From JABDIY01 sp963803845 (GTDB taxonomy: Bacteria > Actinomycetota > Acidimicrobiia > Acidimicrobiales > SZUA-35), in assembly GCA_963803845.1 (NCBI GenBank), contig CAWDNZ010000004.1, positions 434,001 to 498,000 of the forward strand: a DNA stretch of 64,000 nucleotides, in the 5' to 3' direction. The stretch's first letter is position 1. Each line of letters opens with the position of its first letter. Of the stretch, positions 43,180 through 50,208 are shown in pieces. The notes below the pieces were generated by a model. It worked only from the letters and a program-made list of their open reading frames with translations, had not been told where the DNA came from and did no database searches. Position numbers and translations under genes: made by a program.

Positions 43180-44022
43180 TTAGTCGAGCGAGTTGGACTG
43201 CTTGTTGGCGGCCTCGGGTCGGTTCTTGGCCCACCAGGCGTCTAGCCGGTGCTCCAATTCACGGCGTGGGAGCTCGCCCTCAGTGCGTTTGACTTCCAGG
43301 AGGTGCTTCAACGCCTTTCCGAGCGCCGGACCCGGTGGGATCCCGAGATACTCCATCACCGCGTTGCCATCGAGCTGGGGCCGTTCTCGAGCTTTGGCAT
43401 CATCTTTGGCCAACTTGATGATTCGGGCCTCGAGATCATCGATGTGGGCCATGAGCCGCGCTTCCTTCGCCCGATTCCGGGTGGTGCAATCGCACCGGAC
43501 GAGTTCGTTGAGATGACCCAGGAGGTGGCCGGCATCCCGGGCGTAGCGCCGAACGGCGGAGTCACTCCAGCCATCGGCATACCCCTTGAACCGGCCGGAG
43601 AGGCGAACCAGTTCCGCTACGTCGTTCACGACCGGCGGCTCGAAACCCAGGGAGCGCAGCCGTTTCTTCGTGATCTTTGCACCAACGGCCTCATGATGAC
43701 GGAAGGTCACGTCGCCGTGCTCAAAAGAGCGGGTTGCGGGTTTGCCGATGTCGTGAAACAGAGCCGCCAGGCGCACTACCAATTCCGGTTGCGTTTTGGC
43801 CGTTACCGCAATGGTGTGGGCCAAGACATCCTTGTGCTTGTGGATCGGGTCCTGTTCCAGCACCAATGCGGGGAGTTCGGGTACCGCGGCGGCGGCTCCG
43901 CCCGAATCATAAAACGCCCAGAGGCTCTGGGTGCAGTCATCTTCCATGAGTGCGTCGATCAACATTTGGCGCAGGTCGCCAACTGCTTCGTCGCTCGTGG
44001 AGGTGGTGTTCGCCATAGCCAA
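43180..44022 (-). CDS. HD-domain protein resembling the C-terminal half of a CCA-adding enzyme
   Basis: About 280 residues matching the HD plus tRNA-binding half of actinobacterial CCA tRNA nucleotidyltransferases: LPALVLEQDPIHKHKDVLAH, LAALFHDIGKPATRSF, DCTTRNRAKEARLM and LDGNAVMEYLGIPPGPALGK. The N-terminal nucleotidyltransferase domain is missing, and no such domain is encoded upstream. It is therefore an HD-only phosphohydrolase-like protein. A TATCCT box 7 nt before a TTG at 44022 suggests that start; ATG 44016 is the alternative. It leads the ATL gene. Confidence 0.75.
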   Translation of the reverse strand: MAMANTTSTSDEAVGDLRQMLIDALMEDDCTQSLWAFYDSGGAAAAVPELPALVLEQDPIHKHKDVLAHTIAVTAKTQPELVVRLAALFHDIGKPATRSFEHGDVTFRHHEAVGAKITKKRLRSLGFEPPVVNDVAELVRLSGRFKGYADGWSDSAVRRYARDAGHLLGHLNELVRCDCTTRNRAKEARLMAHIDDLEARIIKLAKDDAKARERPQLDGNAVMEYLGIPPGPALGKALKHLLEVKRTEGELPRRELEHRLDAWWAKNRPEAANKQSNSLD

Positions 44023-44029
44023 GAACACC

Positions 44030-44035
44030 AGGATA
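44030..44035 (-). promoter_or_regulatory. -10 box of the HD-ATL operon
   Basis: TATCCT on the minus strand, 7 nt before TTG 44022. If this is the promoter, the gene really begins here and is not a 5'-truncated CCA-adding enzyme read from further upstream. Confidence 0.35.
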
Positions 44036-44130
44036 GAGCCTCCGTCCTGCGGTGGTCCGGTGTTGTTTCCCAGCCTGTCCCCAATGGGGCCGCGACTTAT
44101 GAGGGCTCGGAACGTCGTACATTGAATGGT

Positions 44131-44188
44131 GGTACCAGTCGTTGAAGAGCGGTACCACTCGTTGCAGGATGCACCACCGGTTGAAGGG
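44131..44188 (+). repeat. Tandem 20-bp direct repeats
   Basis: GGTACCAGTCGTTGAAGAGC (44131-44150) is repeated as GGTACCACTCGTTGCAGGAT (44151-44170), and a decayed third copy with GTTGAAG follows to about 44188. Period is exactly 20 bp. It lies between the HD gene promoter and the membrane-protein gene and overlaps its possible start. Confidence 0.6.
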
Positions 44189-44420
44189 TCAGGTAGAGGA
44201 CAGTGAAAAAGTCGTGGCGGGCGCAGCGCTAGGGATAGCAGCCGTCATTGCCCTCATCGCAACTACTGGATCGCTGGCGTTCACGTGGCCCTGGGACGTT
44301 CTCCCCGAGTTCACCGCTGTCGAGGTGGAACTCAAACTGCCGACCGAAGCCCGCATTGTGAACGTGGAACCGATCATGTCTCGAGCTGCCGCGCCAGGGT
44401 CCATGCCGAAGTGCCGTTAG
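44169..44420 (+). CDS. N-terminal part of a frameshifted membrane-anchored protein
   Basis: From ATG 44169 the frame encodes a short basic region, one membrane helix (AGAALGIAAVIALIATTGSLAF) and about 35 residues (VEVELKLPTEARIVNVEPIM) before stopping at 44420. The continuation with conserved-looking sequence is in the -1 frame from about 44400 (next entry). The combined protein resembles DUF4230-type membrane-anchored proteins in order and length, but that identification is tentative. Confidence 0.5.
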   Translation: MHHRLKGQVEDSEKVVAGAALGIAAVIALIATTGSLAFTWPWDVLPEFTAVEVELKLPTEARIVNVEPIMSRAAAPGSMPKCR

Positions 44421-44956
44421 CCGGTACCCGGGAACACAGTGCATTGGGCCAGGTCTACCGCACTGACACCATCGAGATGGTGGCCATCGGCGACGTAGAC
44501 ACCTGCGTCAACGGCGGTGCCGCCAGGGTACTAAGGCGATCCGATGGGACAACCGAGATCGTGATCCCGGCCGAGTCGATCACCTTGGTCCGACCTCGCG
44601 TGAATGCGGTACTTACCGCAGAGTCCGTGTCGGTCTCCAAGGGACTCGTCGGCAAAGCCACCGACGTCTTTCCGTGGGTGAGTGACGATCTCGGCCTTAC
44701 ACCCACAGCGTATGCGTATTCCCAGAACGTGATTGGGAGTAGTAGCTGCATGCGCACGGCTCACACGGTCACCCAGGGCCTGATCACAAGCGCCTACCGG
44801 CAGCAGTTCATCGATCAGGGCGCCGACCCCTCCAAGCTCAGCGTGCGAATTGACGGAGAACCCACCTTCAACGATCCCGAGACGATCTACATGGGTGATG
44901 GTGTGGAGATGAACGTTGGCGACGGTTCGGTCACGTGTACGGCCGACGGGCTGTAA
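44285..44956 (+). CDS. C-terminal part of the same frameshifted protein
   Basis: The open frame begins at 44285, but only the part from about 44400 (RVHAEVPLAGTREHSALG onward) looks protein-like. It then gives about 185 residues: TDTIEMVAIGDVDTCVNGG, EIVIPAESITLVRPRVNAV and GDGVEMNVGDGSVTCTADGL. The pattern of a pair of beta-rich segments after an N-terminal helix is DUF4230-like. Joining it to the preceding frame needs a -1 shift between about 44390 and 44418, i.e. one base missing. Confidence 0.55.
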   Translation: MALGRSPRVHRCRGGTQTADRSPHCERGTDHVSSCRARVHAEVPLAGTREHSALGQVYRTDTIEMVAIGDVDTCVNGGAARVLRRSDGTTEIVIPAESITLVRPRVNAVLTAESVSVSKGLVGKATDVFPWVSDDLGLTPTAYAYSQNVIGSSSCMRTAHTVTQGLITSAYRQQFIDQGADPSKLSVRIDGEPTFNDPETIYMGDGVEMNVGDGSVTCTADGL

Positions 44957-44968
44957 ACCGGCTGTCTG

Positions 44969-45406
44969 TTAGGGGCCCACGGTCCAGGTTGGAGGAGCGA
45001 ATGTCCGCACCGGTTGTGTGGTGGGCGCCGCCGTGGTGGTGGGCTTCTTCGTGGTGGTTGGTCGTTTGGTCGTTGTGGGCTTGCGGGTCGTTGGTCGTGC
45101 CGTTGTAACTGGTGCGGCAGTAGTTGGGGCAACGGTTGTGGCCTCGGTAGTTGTGGTGGTGGCCTCGGTGGTTGTGGTGGCCGCTTCAGTCGCGGGCGGG
45201 GTGGTGGTGGCTATGACAGTGGATGCGGTGACCGGCGCCAAGGAACTACTGGTGGAGGTGCCCAGAACCGACGGTTCTGCGTTCATCACGCTCTCGTCCG
45301 ACACCACGTCGGATCGATCGTGTGTGAATCTGAGGAAGAGGAGGCTGCCAGCGAGCACAACAAGCATCGCGGTGAACATGACTTCGGATCGCCGGTAACC
45401 ACTCAT
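44969..45406 (-). CDS. Thr-rich membrane-anchored (mucin-like) protein
   Basis: A 145-residue protein. One membrane helix near the N-terminus (VMFTAMLVVLAGSLLFLRF) is followed by an extracytoplasmic region made mostly of Thr, Ala, Pro and Val with runs such as TTTTEATTTTTEATT and a basic patch of KPTTTKRPTTTKKPTT. It ends with the aromatic tail FAPPTWTVGP. Such Thr/Pro-rich stalks are often O-glycosylated surface proteins. GAGGATCT upstream of ATG 45406. The opposite-strand Gly/Val-rich frames here are shadows of the repeats. Confidence 0.65.
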   Translation of the reverse strand: MSGYRRSEVMFTAMLVVLAGSLLFLRFTHDRSDVVSDESVMNAEPSVLGTSTSSSLAPVTASTVIATTTPPATEAATTTTEATTTTTEATTVAPTTAAPVTTARPTTRKPTTTKRPTTTKKPTTTAAPTTQPVRTFAPPTWTVGP

Positions 45407-45612
45407 TAGATCCTCCTCAACCAGTATCGCCCGAAACCAGCGCGTTCACGTGCCGGGTCCGACAAACACCAAAGGTGGTGCGCCGCAGTCCCTCAGTGAA
45501 GGGCCTGTTCCAGGGTGGCAGGCCGAGTGGCGCTCCGCCAGACCTACGCCTCTGGGTTATTCGCCCCGTGAGGCACGCCACCAACGGCAGGTCGGTGCTC
45601 CACGGGTACTAC

Positions 45613-46263
45613 TCACTCCAGCCATGGCTGTTCACCACCAAAAATGAGGTCCACGTCACGATCGGGATCTGGTCGGCTCCGTCTTTGGGCAAGCAACTTC
45701 GACGACGCTATTCCACACACGAACCCGGCAAGGTGGCCTTCCCACGAAACTCGGTCCTGCGGAACCAGACCAACCAACATTGTGGTGTAGAGCATCATTG
45801 CCACCAGGGCCGGAGCGATGGCGGCGGGTCGGCGTTCAAATGCGACGGCCCCGACAAGCGCTCCGAAGTAGGCGAAGATCACCCCGCTGGCACCGATGTG
45901 GTTACCGGTTCCTCCGAATATCCAGGTGAGGAAGCCGCCACCGAGGACGCCGATGACGGTGACCGAAACCCAGCGGCGAATTCCCCGGATCATGATGAGG
46001 CCGGACAACACGAGGAACGGAAAGGTGTTGGAAATCAGATGCCCAAAATCGCTGTGAAGGAAAGGGGCCCAGAGAATCCCGTCAAATCCTTCCCGCTGCC
46101 GCGGAATGATGCCGTTTCGCTGGAGACGGTCACCGAGAACGTAGGAGTCCAGTATCTCGATGCTCCACCACGCGATCACAATCACGCCCAGGATGAACAC
46201 ACCGGTCGCCAAAGAGCCCGACAGCCGGGAACGACGATCGCCCGTTGTCTCTGCAGTCACCAT
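45613..46263 (-). CDS. Rhomboid-family intramembrane serine protease
   Basis: A 216-residue rhomboid with about six membrane helices. The loop FLHSDFGHLISNTFPFLVLS, the catalytic Ser in HIGASGVIFAYFG and the catalytic His in WEGHLAGFVCG are all present. It should cleave transmembrane segments of other membrane proteins. ATG 46263 sits 6 nt behind a TANNNT box and is preferred to an in-frame start at 46326. It is on the same strand as the Thr-rich membrane-anchored protein downstream, a plausible but unproven substrate. Confidence 0.88.
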   Translation of the reverse strand: MVTAETTGDRRSRLSGSLATGVFILGVIVIAWWSIEILDSYVLGDRLQRNGIIPRQREGFDGILWAPFLHSDFGHLISNTFPFLVLSGLIMIRGIRRWVSVTVIGVLGGGFLTWIFGGTGNHIGASGVIFAYFGALVGAVAFERRPAAIAPALVAMMLYTTMLVGLVPQDRVSWEGHLAGFVCGIASSKLLAQRRSRPDPDRDVDLIFGGEQPWLE

Positions 46264-46269
46264 CCTGCA

Positions 46270-46275
46270 AGGATA
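46270..46275 (-). promoter_or_regulatory. -10 box of the rhomboid gene
   Basis: TATCCT on the minus strand, 6 nt upstream of ATG 46263. Confidence 0.4.
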
Positions 46276-46412
46276 GATGGGTTCACGGTCGGCCAGGCCC
46301 TCGCCGCCTAGAGGCATACTGATCACATGAGCTTCTCCTGGTTGCGCATGTGCGGGATACCGGCGCGCTCACCGCTCCCTCCAGGGACCGCCTCGAAGAC
46401 GGGCGGAATCTC

Positions 46413-46820
46413 GTGTCGTTGAAGATCAATGCCAACCTCACGATTCCCGACGATGAACTCCAGTGGAGTTTCGGTCCCTCGGGGGGTCCTGGCGGCCAGC
46501 ATGCCAATACAGCGAACACTCGAGCCGAGCTGGTGTTCGAAATCGAACAGAGCCGTTCGCTCACCGACAACCAGCGTGAGATTCTGACCGCGGCGTTCGG
46601 CCCTCGTGTCCGCATCGCCGCAGATGAGAGCCGATCCCAGCGTCGGAATCGCGACGTTGCTCTTGGTCGGCTGGCTGAACGGCTGCAACATGCCTTGAAG
46701 CCCAAGAGAAAGCGACGGCCGACCAAACCCAGTCGAGGCTCCAAGGAACGGCGGCTCAAAGCGAAACGCCATCAATCCGAACGCAAGGCCGGTCGAAACT
46801 ATCGGGGCGACGATCATTGA
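46413..46820 (+). CDS. arfB: Alternative ribosome-rescue factor ArfB (peptidyl-tRNA hydrolase)
   Basis: A 135-residue class I release-factor-like protein that frees ribosomes stalled without a stop codon. The catalytic loop FGPSGGPGGQHANTANTR contains GGQ, and the tail is strongly basic (KPKRKRRPTKPSRGSKERR), as needed to enter the empty mRNA channel. The frame is open from 46350, but GTG 46413 gives SLKINANLTIPDDELQWSF, the normal ArfB N-terminus. A 31-codon ORF in another frame (46327-46422) overlaps this start and may be a leader. Its stop overlaps a TTG of the next gene. Confidence 0.85.
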   Translation: MSLKINANLTIPDDELQWSFGPSGGPGGQHANTANTRAELVFEIEQSRSLTDNQREILTAAFGPRVRIAADESRSQRRNRDVALGRLAERLQHALKPKRKRRPTKPSRGSKERRLKAKRHQSERKAGRNYRGDDH

Positions 46821-47660
46821 GAGTGCACCTGCTACACAAGACGGGCGCTGCCGATGCGGAGGCGACCCAGGCGGCGTTGGAGCAGGCGAGGAGCACGCGT
46901 CACGCCACTGGCCTCCGTGGCGGCCGACCACATCTGTGACCTCCTCGAGAACAACGTCATAGAGCGACTCGTAGTCCTGGGGGGCGATGGCATGATCCAC
47001 CATGCGACCCAGGTAGCAGCAGCCTCTAACCTGCCCATGGGAATCATTCCCGGCGGCACCGGCAACGACATCGCCCGGGCCCTGGGTATCCCGCGCCGTC
47101 GCTTAGACGCTGCTCAGCTGGCGATCGGTCCAACCAGCAGCCTCGATCTCATCCGGGTCGACGATGGCGAGCGCCACGCATTTGCGGTCAGCGTTCTCAC
47201 GGCCGGGTTTTCGGGCCACGTCACGGAGTACGCCAATCAGCTCCGGCACGTCCGGGGCCAACTGAAGTACACGCTTGCCACTCTGCAGTGCCTGCCAAAA
47301 CTACGAGCATGCCACGTCAGCGGTCTCGGTGATCTCGGCGACAAGGCCAGCATCGTCGCCTTCGGCAACACCCGGTTCTTCGGCGGTGGAATGGCGATTT
47401 GTCCAGACGCCGATCCCACCGACGGGTCAATGCAGGTGGTGGTGGTCGGTGACGTGGGGCGACTCCACTTGGCGGCGGTACTTCCCGCCGCATTCGTGGG
47501 GCAGCACGTTCGCAGTGGCGCCGTCCGCACCGCAACAATGACCTCCGCAACTGTAACGATCGACGCAGCCTGGTGGGCCGACGGCGAGCGTTTGGCGGTC
47601 GGTCCAACCGCCACGGTGTCCGTGTCGCCAAGCGCCCTCGCGGTGGCCTGCCGGATCTGA
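46817..47660 (+). CDS. Diacylglycerol/lipid-kinase-like protein, probable frameshift near the start
   Basis: The main frame contains the DAGK/YegS/LCB5 catalytic signature RLVVLGGDGMIHHATQVAAA and LPMGIIPGGTGNDIARALGI, then GNTRFFGGGMAICPDADPTDG and a C-terminal beta domain. Expected to phosphorylate a lipid. In its own frame the N-terminus from 46854 is an Arg-rich run that looks non-coding. A TTG at 46817, overlapping the arfB stop, opens another frame reading RVHLLHKTGAADAEATQAAL, which looks right and joins the main frame if one extra base near 46888-46905 is ignored. The VNP motif of typical members is not visible. Confidence 0.75.
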
Positions 47661-48063
47661 GCGCCAAAGGAGACCCCATTCGCCGGTTGGTGGGCTTTCC
47701 TGGCACCGCCGGACCGCCGGGTGCCCGAAATGCCAACCCATGGTCGATCAGTCATCGGTGGAACCTTGACCGGCTGCGTCGATTGCTGCAAACCCACGAT
47801 GCCCAATCGCTGCTGGTCTCGAGGACGGTTCCTCTCGGTGACGAAGAAGCACCCGGTCGTTGTTCACAGAACTCGGGGGGCCCAGGGACTGGACTTTCTC
47901 TTTGTAGACCAAATTTGGGACTTAGGGCTCATGGACTTTGACCCGATGATGTGCAAAGGTGGACTACGGGTTAGTGATAGCTGACTCGTGGTGAATCCTG
48001 GCGCTGATGCCAGCGTCAGGACCGATCGGTCCGGCGCTGTCCGGACGGAAGGAGCCAGCAAAC
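47661..48063 (+). other. Intergenic region with structured leader before the small basic protein
   Basis: I see no convincing gene in these 400 nt; ORFs across it have unlike composition. At 47914-47955 are two half-site-like elements, GGGACTTAGGGCTC and TGGACTTTGACCC, faintly resembling actinobacterial DevR/DosR boxes. Nearer the next gene are a 14-bp perfect palindrome GGACCGATCGGTCC (48019-48032) and two short hairpins (CTGGC/GCCAG at 47998-48013; CCGG/CCGG at 48031-48044), followed by GAAGGAG. Confidence 0.35.
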
Positions 48064-48297
48064 GTGAGTGCACGTCACCGTAAGGACGGAATCACTTTGA
48101 CACCGGAGAAGACCGACGAGGTTCAACTCCGCCCGGACAAATCGATCCGGTCAAAGGAACACCGTAAGGTACGTCACCAGCTCCATCAGGAGCTCCACGA
48201 TGTGGATGATCCCGAGGATGCAGTTTCAGCGTCCCGAAGTTTGATCATCCACCCCGAACAGCGCCGAAGACAAAGAAAAAACGGCACTGGAAGGTGA
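48064..48297 (+). CDS. Small basic protein with possible -1 frameshift extension
   Basis: GTG 48064 with GAAGGAG 9 nt upstream starts a 77-residue, highly charged protein (RHRKDGITLTPEKTDEV, KEHRKVRHQLHQELHDVDD). Near its end the codons AGA AAA AAC (48274-48282) contain the heptamer A AAA AAC. Slipping back one base there leads into an open -1 frame that continues RHWKVKAWKRRSAERRER and ends naturally with ASDPLDLDFA at a TAA at 48405-48407, 41 codons on. The extended product of about 114 residues looks more natural than the short one. A terminator follows. No family recognised. Confidence 0.55.
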   Translation: MSARHRKDGITLTPEKTDEVQLRPDKSIRSKEHRKVRHQLHQELHDVDDPEDAVSASRSLIIHPEQRRRQRKNGTGR

Positions 48298-48437
48298 AAG
48301 CGTGGAAACGCCGGAGTGCAGAGCGCCGAGAACGCAATGCGGAGAGAGAACGGATACGCGACGGCAACGTCGCTGCTAGTGACCCGTTGGATCTGGACTT
48401 CGCCTAAGCGGTCCCTCCCGCTTCCAGACAACGCCAG

Positions 48438-48471
48438 GAGAGCGCCCACGGTGGGCGCTCTTCTACTTTTT
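48438..48471 (+). terminator. Rho-independent terminator
   Basis: GAGCGCCCAC (48440-48449) pairs with GTGGGCGCTC (48451-48460), followed by TTCTACTTTTT. It ends the transcript of the small basic protein, whether or not the frameshift occurs, and overlaps the stop of the convergent hydrolase gene. Confidence 0.75.
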
Positions 48472-49320
48472 GGCGGCGGCTGCGGCCTGAGTGGCGATCC
48501 ACCCCAGGAGCAGCGGCGTCAACTGGTCTGCCGAATCGCTTGGCAACCAGTGGCTCTGATCGTTCAAAACCACACACTCGAACTCTGCCGAGACAAACTG
48601 GCCCGACAACTCCATCTGGGAAATTCCCAGTACGGGATCGTCGCTGCCGATTACGCCGAGCGTCGGGACGGTTACCGGCGGCAAATCCGGCTCGGGGTCT
48701 GTCAGCCAGTGGGGCGCCATGTTGGCCCGGTACCAATTGAGTGATGCAGTGAGGCGACCGGGCCGGCTCAGGTTCGTCACATGGCGGTTGTTCTCGGGGC
48801 TGTTGTTCACCATGGTCCGAAAGTTTGAGAAGTCGTCAGCGGCAAGCCATTCTTCGGCAACCCCGGGAAACTGAAAGAGCAACATATAGAAACTGTCTCG
48901 CAACTGTTCCACCCCCGCCCGTCGGAACGCATTGGGATGGCCCACCGACAGAGCCACCAGGGTTCGTGTGCGGTCGGGATGAAAGGTGGCAAACAGCCAC
49001 GAAACGGCCGCTCCCCAGTCGTGGCCTACGATGTGGGCAGCATCTACGGAGAAATGATCGAGCACAGCCATCAGATCACCAACTGCGTTAAAAACATGGA
49101 AATCCTCCACTGCGTCGGGGATCTCAGAATCGCCGTAGCCGCGCTGGTCGATGGCCAGCACCCGGTACCCACGGGAGACGAAGACCGGAATCTGGTTTCG
49201 CCAGAGATCGGCCGAGTCTGGCCAACCATGGACGAACAGAACGCATGGATCTCCCGGCGACCCGTCCTCCACCACCCGGAGCTTCAGCCCGTCATTGTGC
49301 ACGCAATGTTCGGTGACCAT
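48463..49320 (-). CDS. Alpha/beta hydrolase, epoxide-hydrolase-like
   Basis: A 285-residue alpha/beta-hydrolase. The oxyanion motif is FVHGWPDSADLW, and the nucleophile elbow HIVGHDWGAAVSWLF has Asp instead of Ser, the mark of epoxide hydrolases and haloalkane dehalogenases. DQRGYGDSEIP and the late SHWLPSDSADQL (catalytic His) fit epoxide hydrolases. The substrate is unknown. ATG 49320 sits 6 nt behind a TANNNT box. Confidence 0.85.
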   Translation of the reverse strand: MVTEHCVHNDGLKLRVVEDGSPGDPCVLFVHGWPDSADLWRNQIPVFVSRGYRVLAIDQRGYGDSEIPDAVEDFHVFNAVGDLMAVLDHFSVDAAHIVGHDWGAAVSWLFATFHPDRTRTLVALSVGHPNAFRRAGVEQLRDSFYMLLFQFPGVAEEWLAADDFSNFRTMVNNSPENNRHVTNLSRPGRLTASLNWYRANMAPHWLTDPEPDLPPVTVPTLGVIGSDDPVLGISQMELSGQFVSAEFECVVLNDQSHWLPSDSADQLTPLLLGWIATQAAAAAKK

Positions 49321-49326
49321 GCCCGC

Positions 49327-49332
49327 ACGTTA
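49327..49332 (-). promoter_or_regulatory. -10 box of the epoxide-hydrolase-like gene
   Basis: TAACGT on the minus strand, 6 nt before ATG 49320. It overlaps the 3' end neighbourhood of the permease gene, so the hydrolase can be transcribed on its own. Confidence 0.4.
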
Positions 49333-49338
49333 CTGGGC

Positions 49339-50208
49339 TCAGTTGCTTTGTTCCTCGGCCACCCACGGAGCCATGACCAGGTAGTCGGTGATGGCGCTTC
49401 GCGACACGGCGGCGACGGTGACCACGGCACACAACGCAGTTGCGCCCAACACCAGATACATCACAACGATCTGGATGAGCACGGCGTCCACCGGGTCCAC
49501 CCCGGCCAGCAGAAGTCCGGTCATCGCACCGGGCAGGGCGATGAGCCCGACGACCTTGGTTCGTTCGATTTGTGGGATCAGGGCGTCGCGGGCCGGGCCC
49601 GGGGCCATGAAGCGAACCACTTGGGAGCGATTCAACCCGAGCGACAGCAGCGCTTCCACCTCTCCCCGGCGGCTGCGGTGCTCGGCCATTGCCCTTTTCA
49701 CCCCCAGCACAGCAGCCGGCATCGCATTGCCGATCGTAATTCCCGCCATCACCACCATTGCGACGGGGCCAACCGGCAACACCCCGGTGGCGAAGACCAC
49801 GACCAGGCTGAGCACGGTTGCTACCGCAACCGATGCGCCGGCCACAAAATAGAGGCCACGAGATGGTGCTGCGACCCGACGACCGATCACAAAGGTGGCG
49901 ACGCCCACCATGACGAGCACCCAGCCCGCCGCGGCGAGCGAGGCGCGCGAGCTCTCGAACAGCGTGGTCAGAATGAAACCAACGGCCAGCAGCTGGACAG
50001 CGGCACGAAGAGCGGCCGCCACCACGTCCCGAGTGATCCCAAGTCGCAACCAGAGTCCGAAGCCGATGGCGATGACCACGAGGATGAGCGAGGCGGCGAG
50101 AACGGGAAGTCCAAGCTCAGCTGACTCGGCATTCAGTTGGGCGAGCAGTAGAACGGGAATTCCTGGGCCGCCGGCGACCACGAAACCCTCCGTTGAAACG
50201 ATCGTCAA
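49339..50208 (-). CDS. FetB/UPF0014-family ABC transporter permease
   Basis: A 289-residue membrane protein with about seven helices matching the UPF0014 family (FetB, iron exporter permease; also ALS3-like). RLGITRDVVAAALRAAVQLL, the MVVMAGITIGNAMPAAVLGV segment, EVEALLSLGLNRSQVVR and IPQIERTKVVGLIALPGAMTGLLLAG are characteristic. The partner ATPase (FetA) is not adjacent. Start is a TTG overlapping the stop of the Ldh-family gene, so the two are coupled. Confidence 0.85.
   Translation of the reverse strand: MTIVSTEGFVVAGGPGIPVLLLAQLNAESAELGLPVLAASLILVVIAIGFGLWLRLGITRDVVAAALRAAVQLLAVGFILTTLFESSRASLAAAGWVLVMVGVATFVIGRRVAAPSRGLYFVAGASVAVATVLSLVVVFATGVLPVGPVAMVVMAGITIGNAMPAAVLGVKRAMAEHRSRRGEVEALLSLGLNRSQVVRFMAPGPARDALIPQIERTKVVGLIALPGAMTGLLLAGVDPVDAVLIQIVVMYLVLGATALCAVVTVAAVSRSAITDYLVMAPWVAEEQSN

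Noticed and set aside
45014..45409. Gly/Val-rich plus-strand ORFs opposite the Thr-rich protein
   Set aside because: They are the complement of Thr/Ala/Pro codon repeats (ACC/ACA read as GGT/TGT); the minus strand has the start, ribosome binding site and membrane helix.
47573..47984. Possible small genes after the lipid-kinase-like gene
   Set aside because: Overlapping frames have no ribosome binding site, no -10 box at the right distance and no domain; composition is like non-coding.
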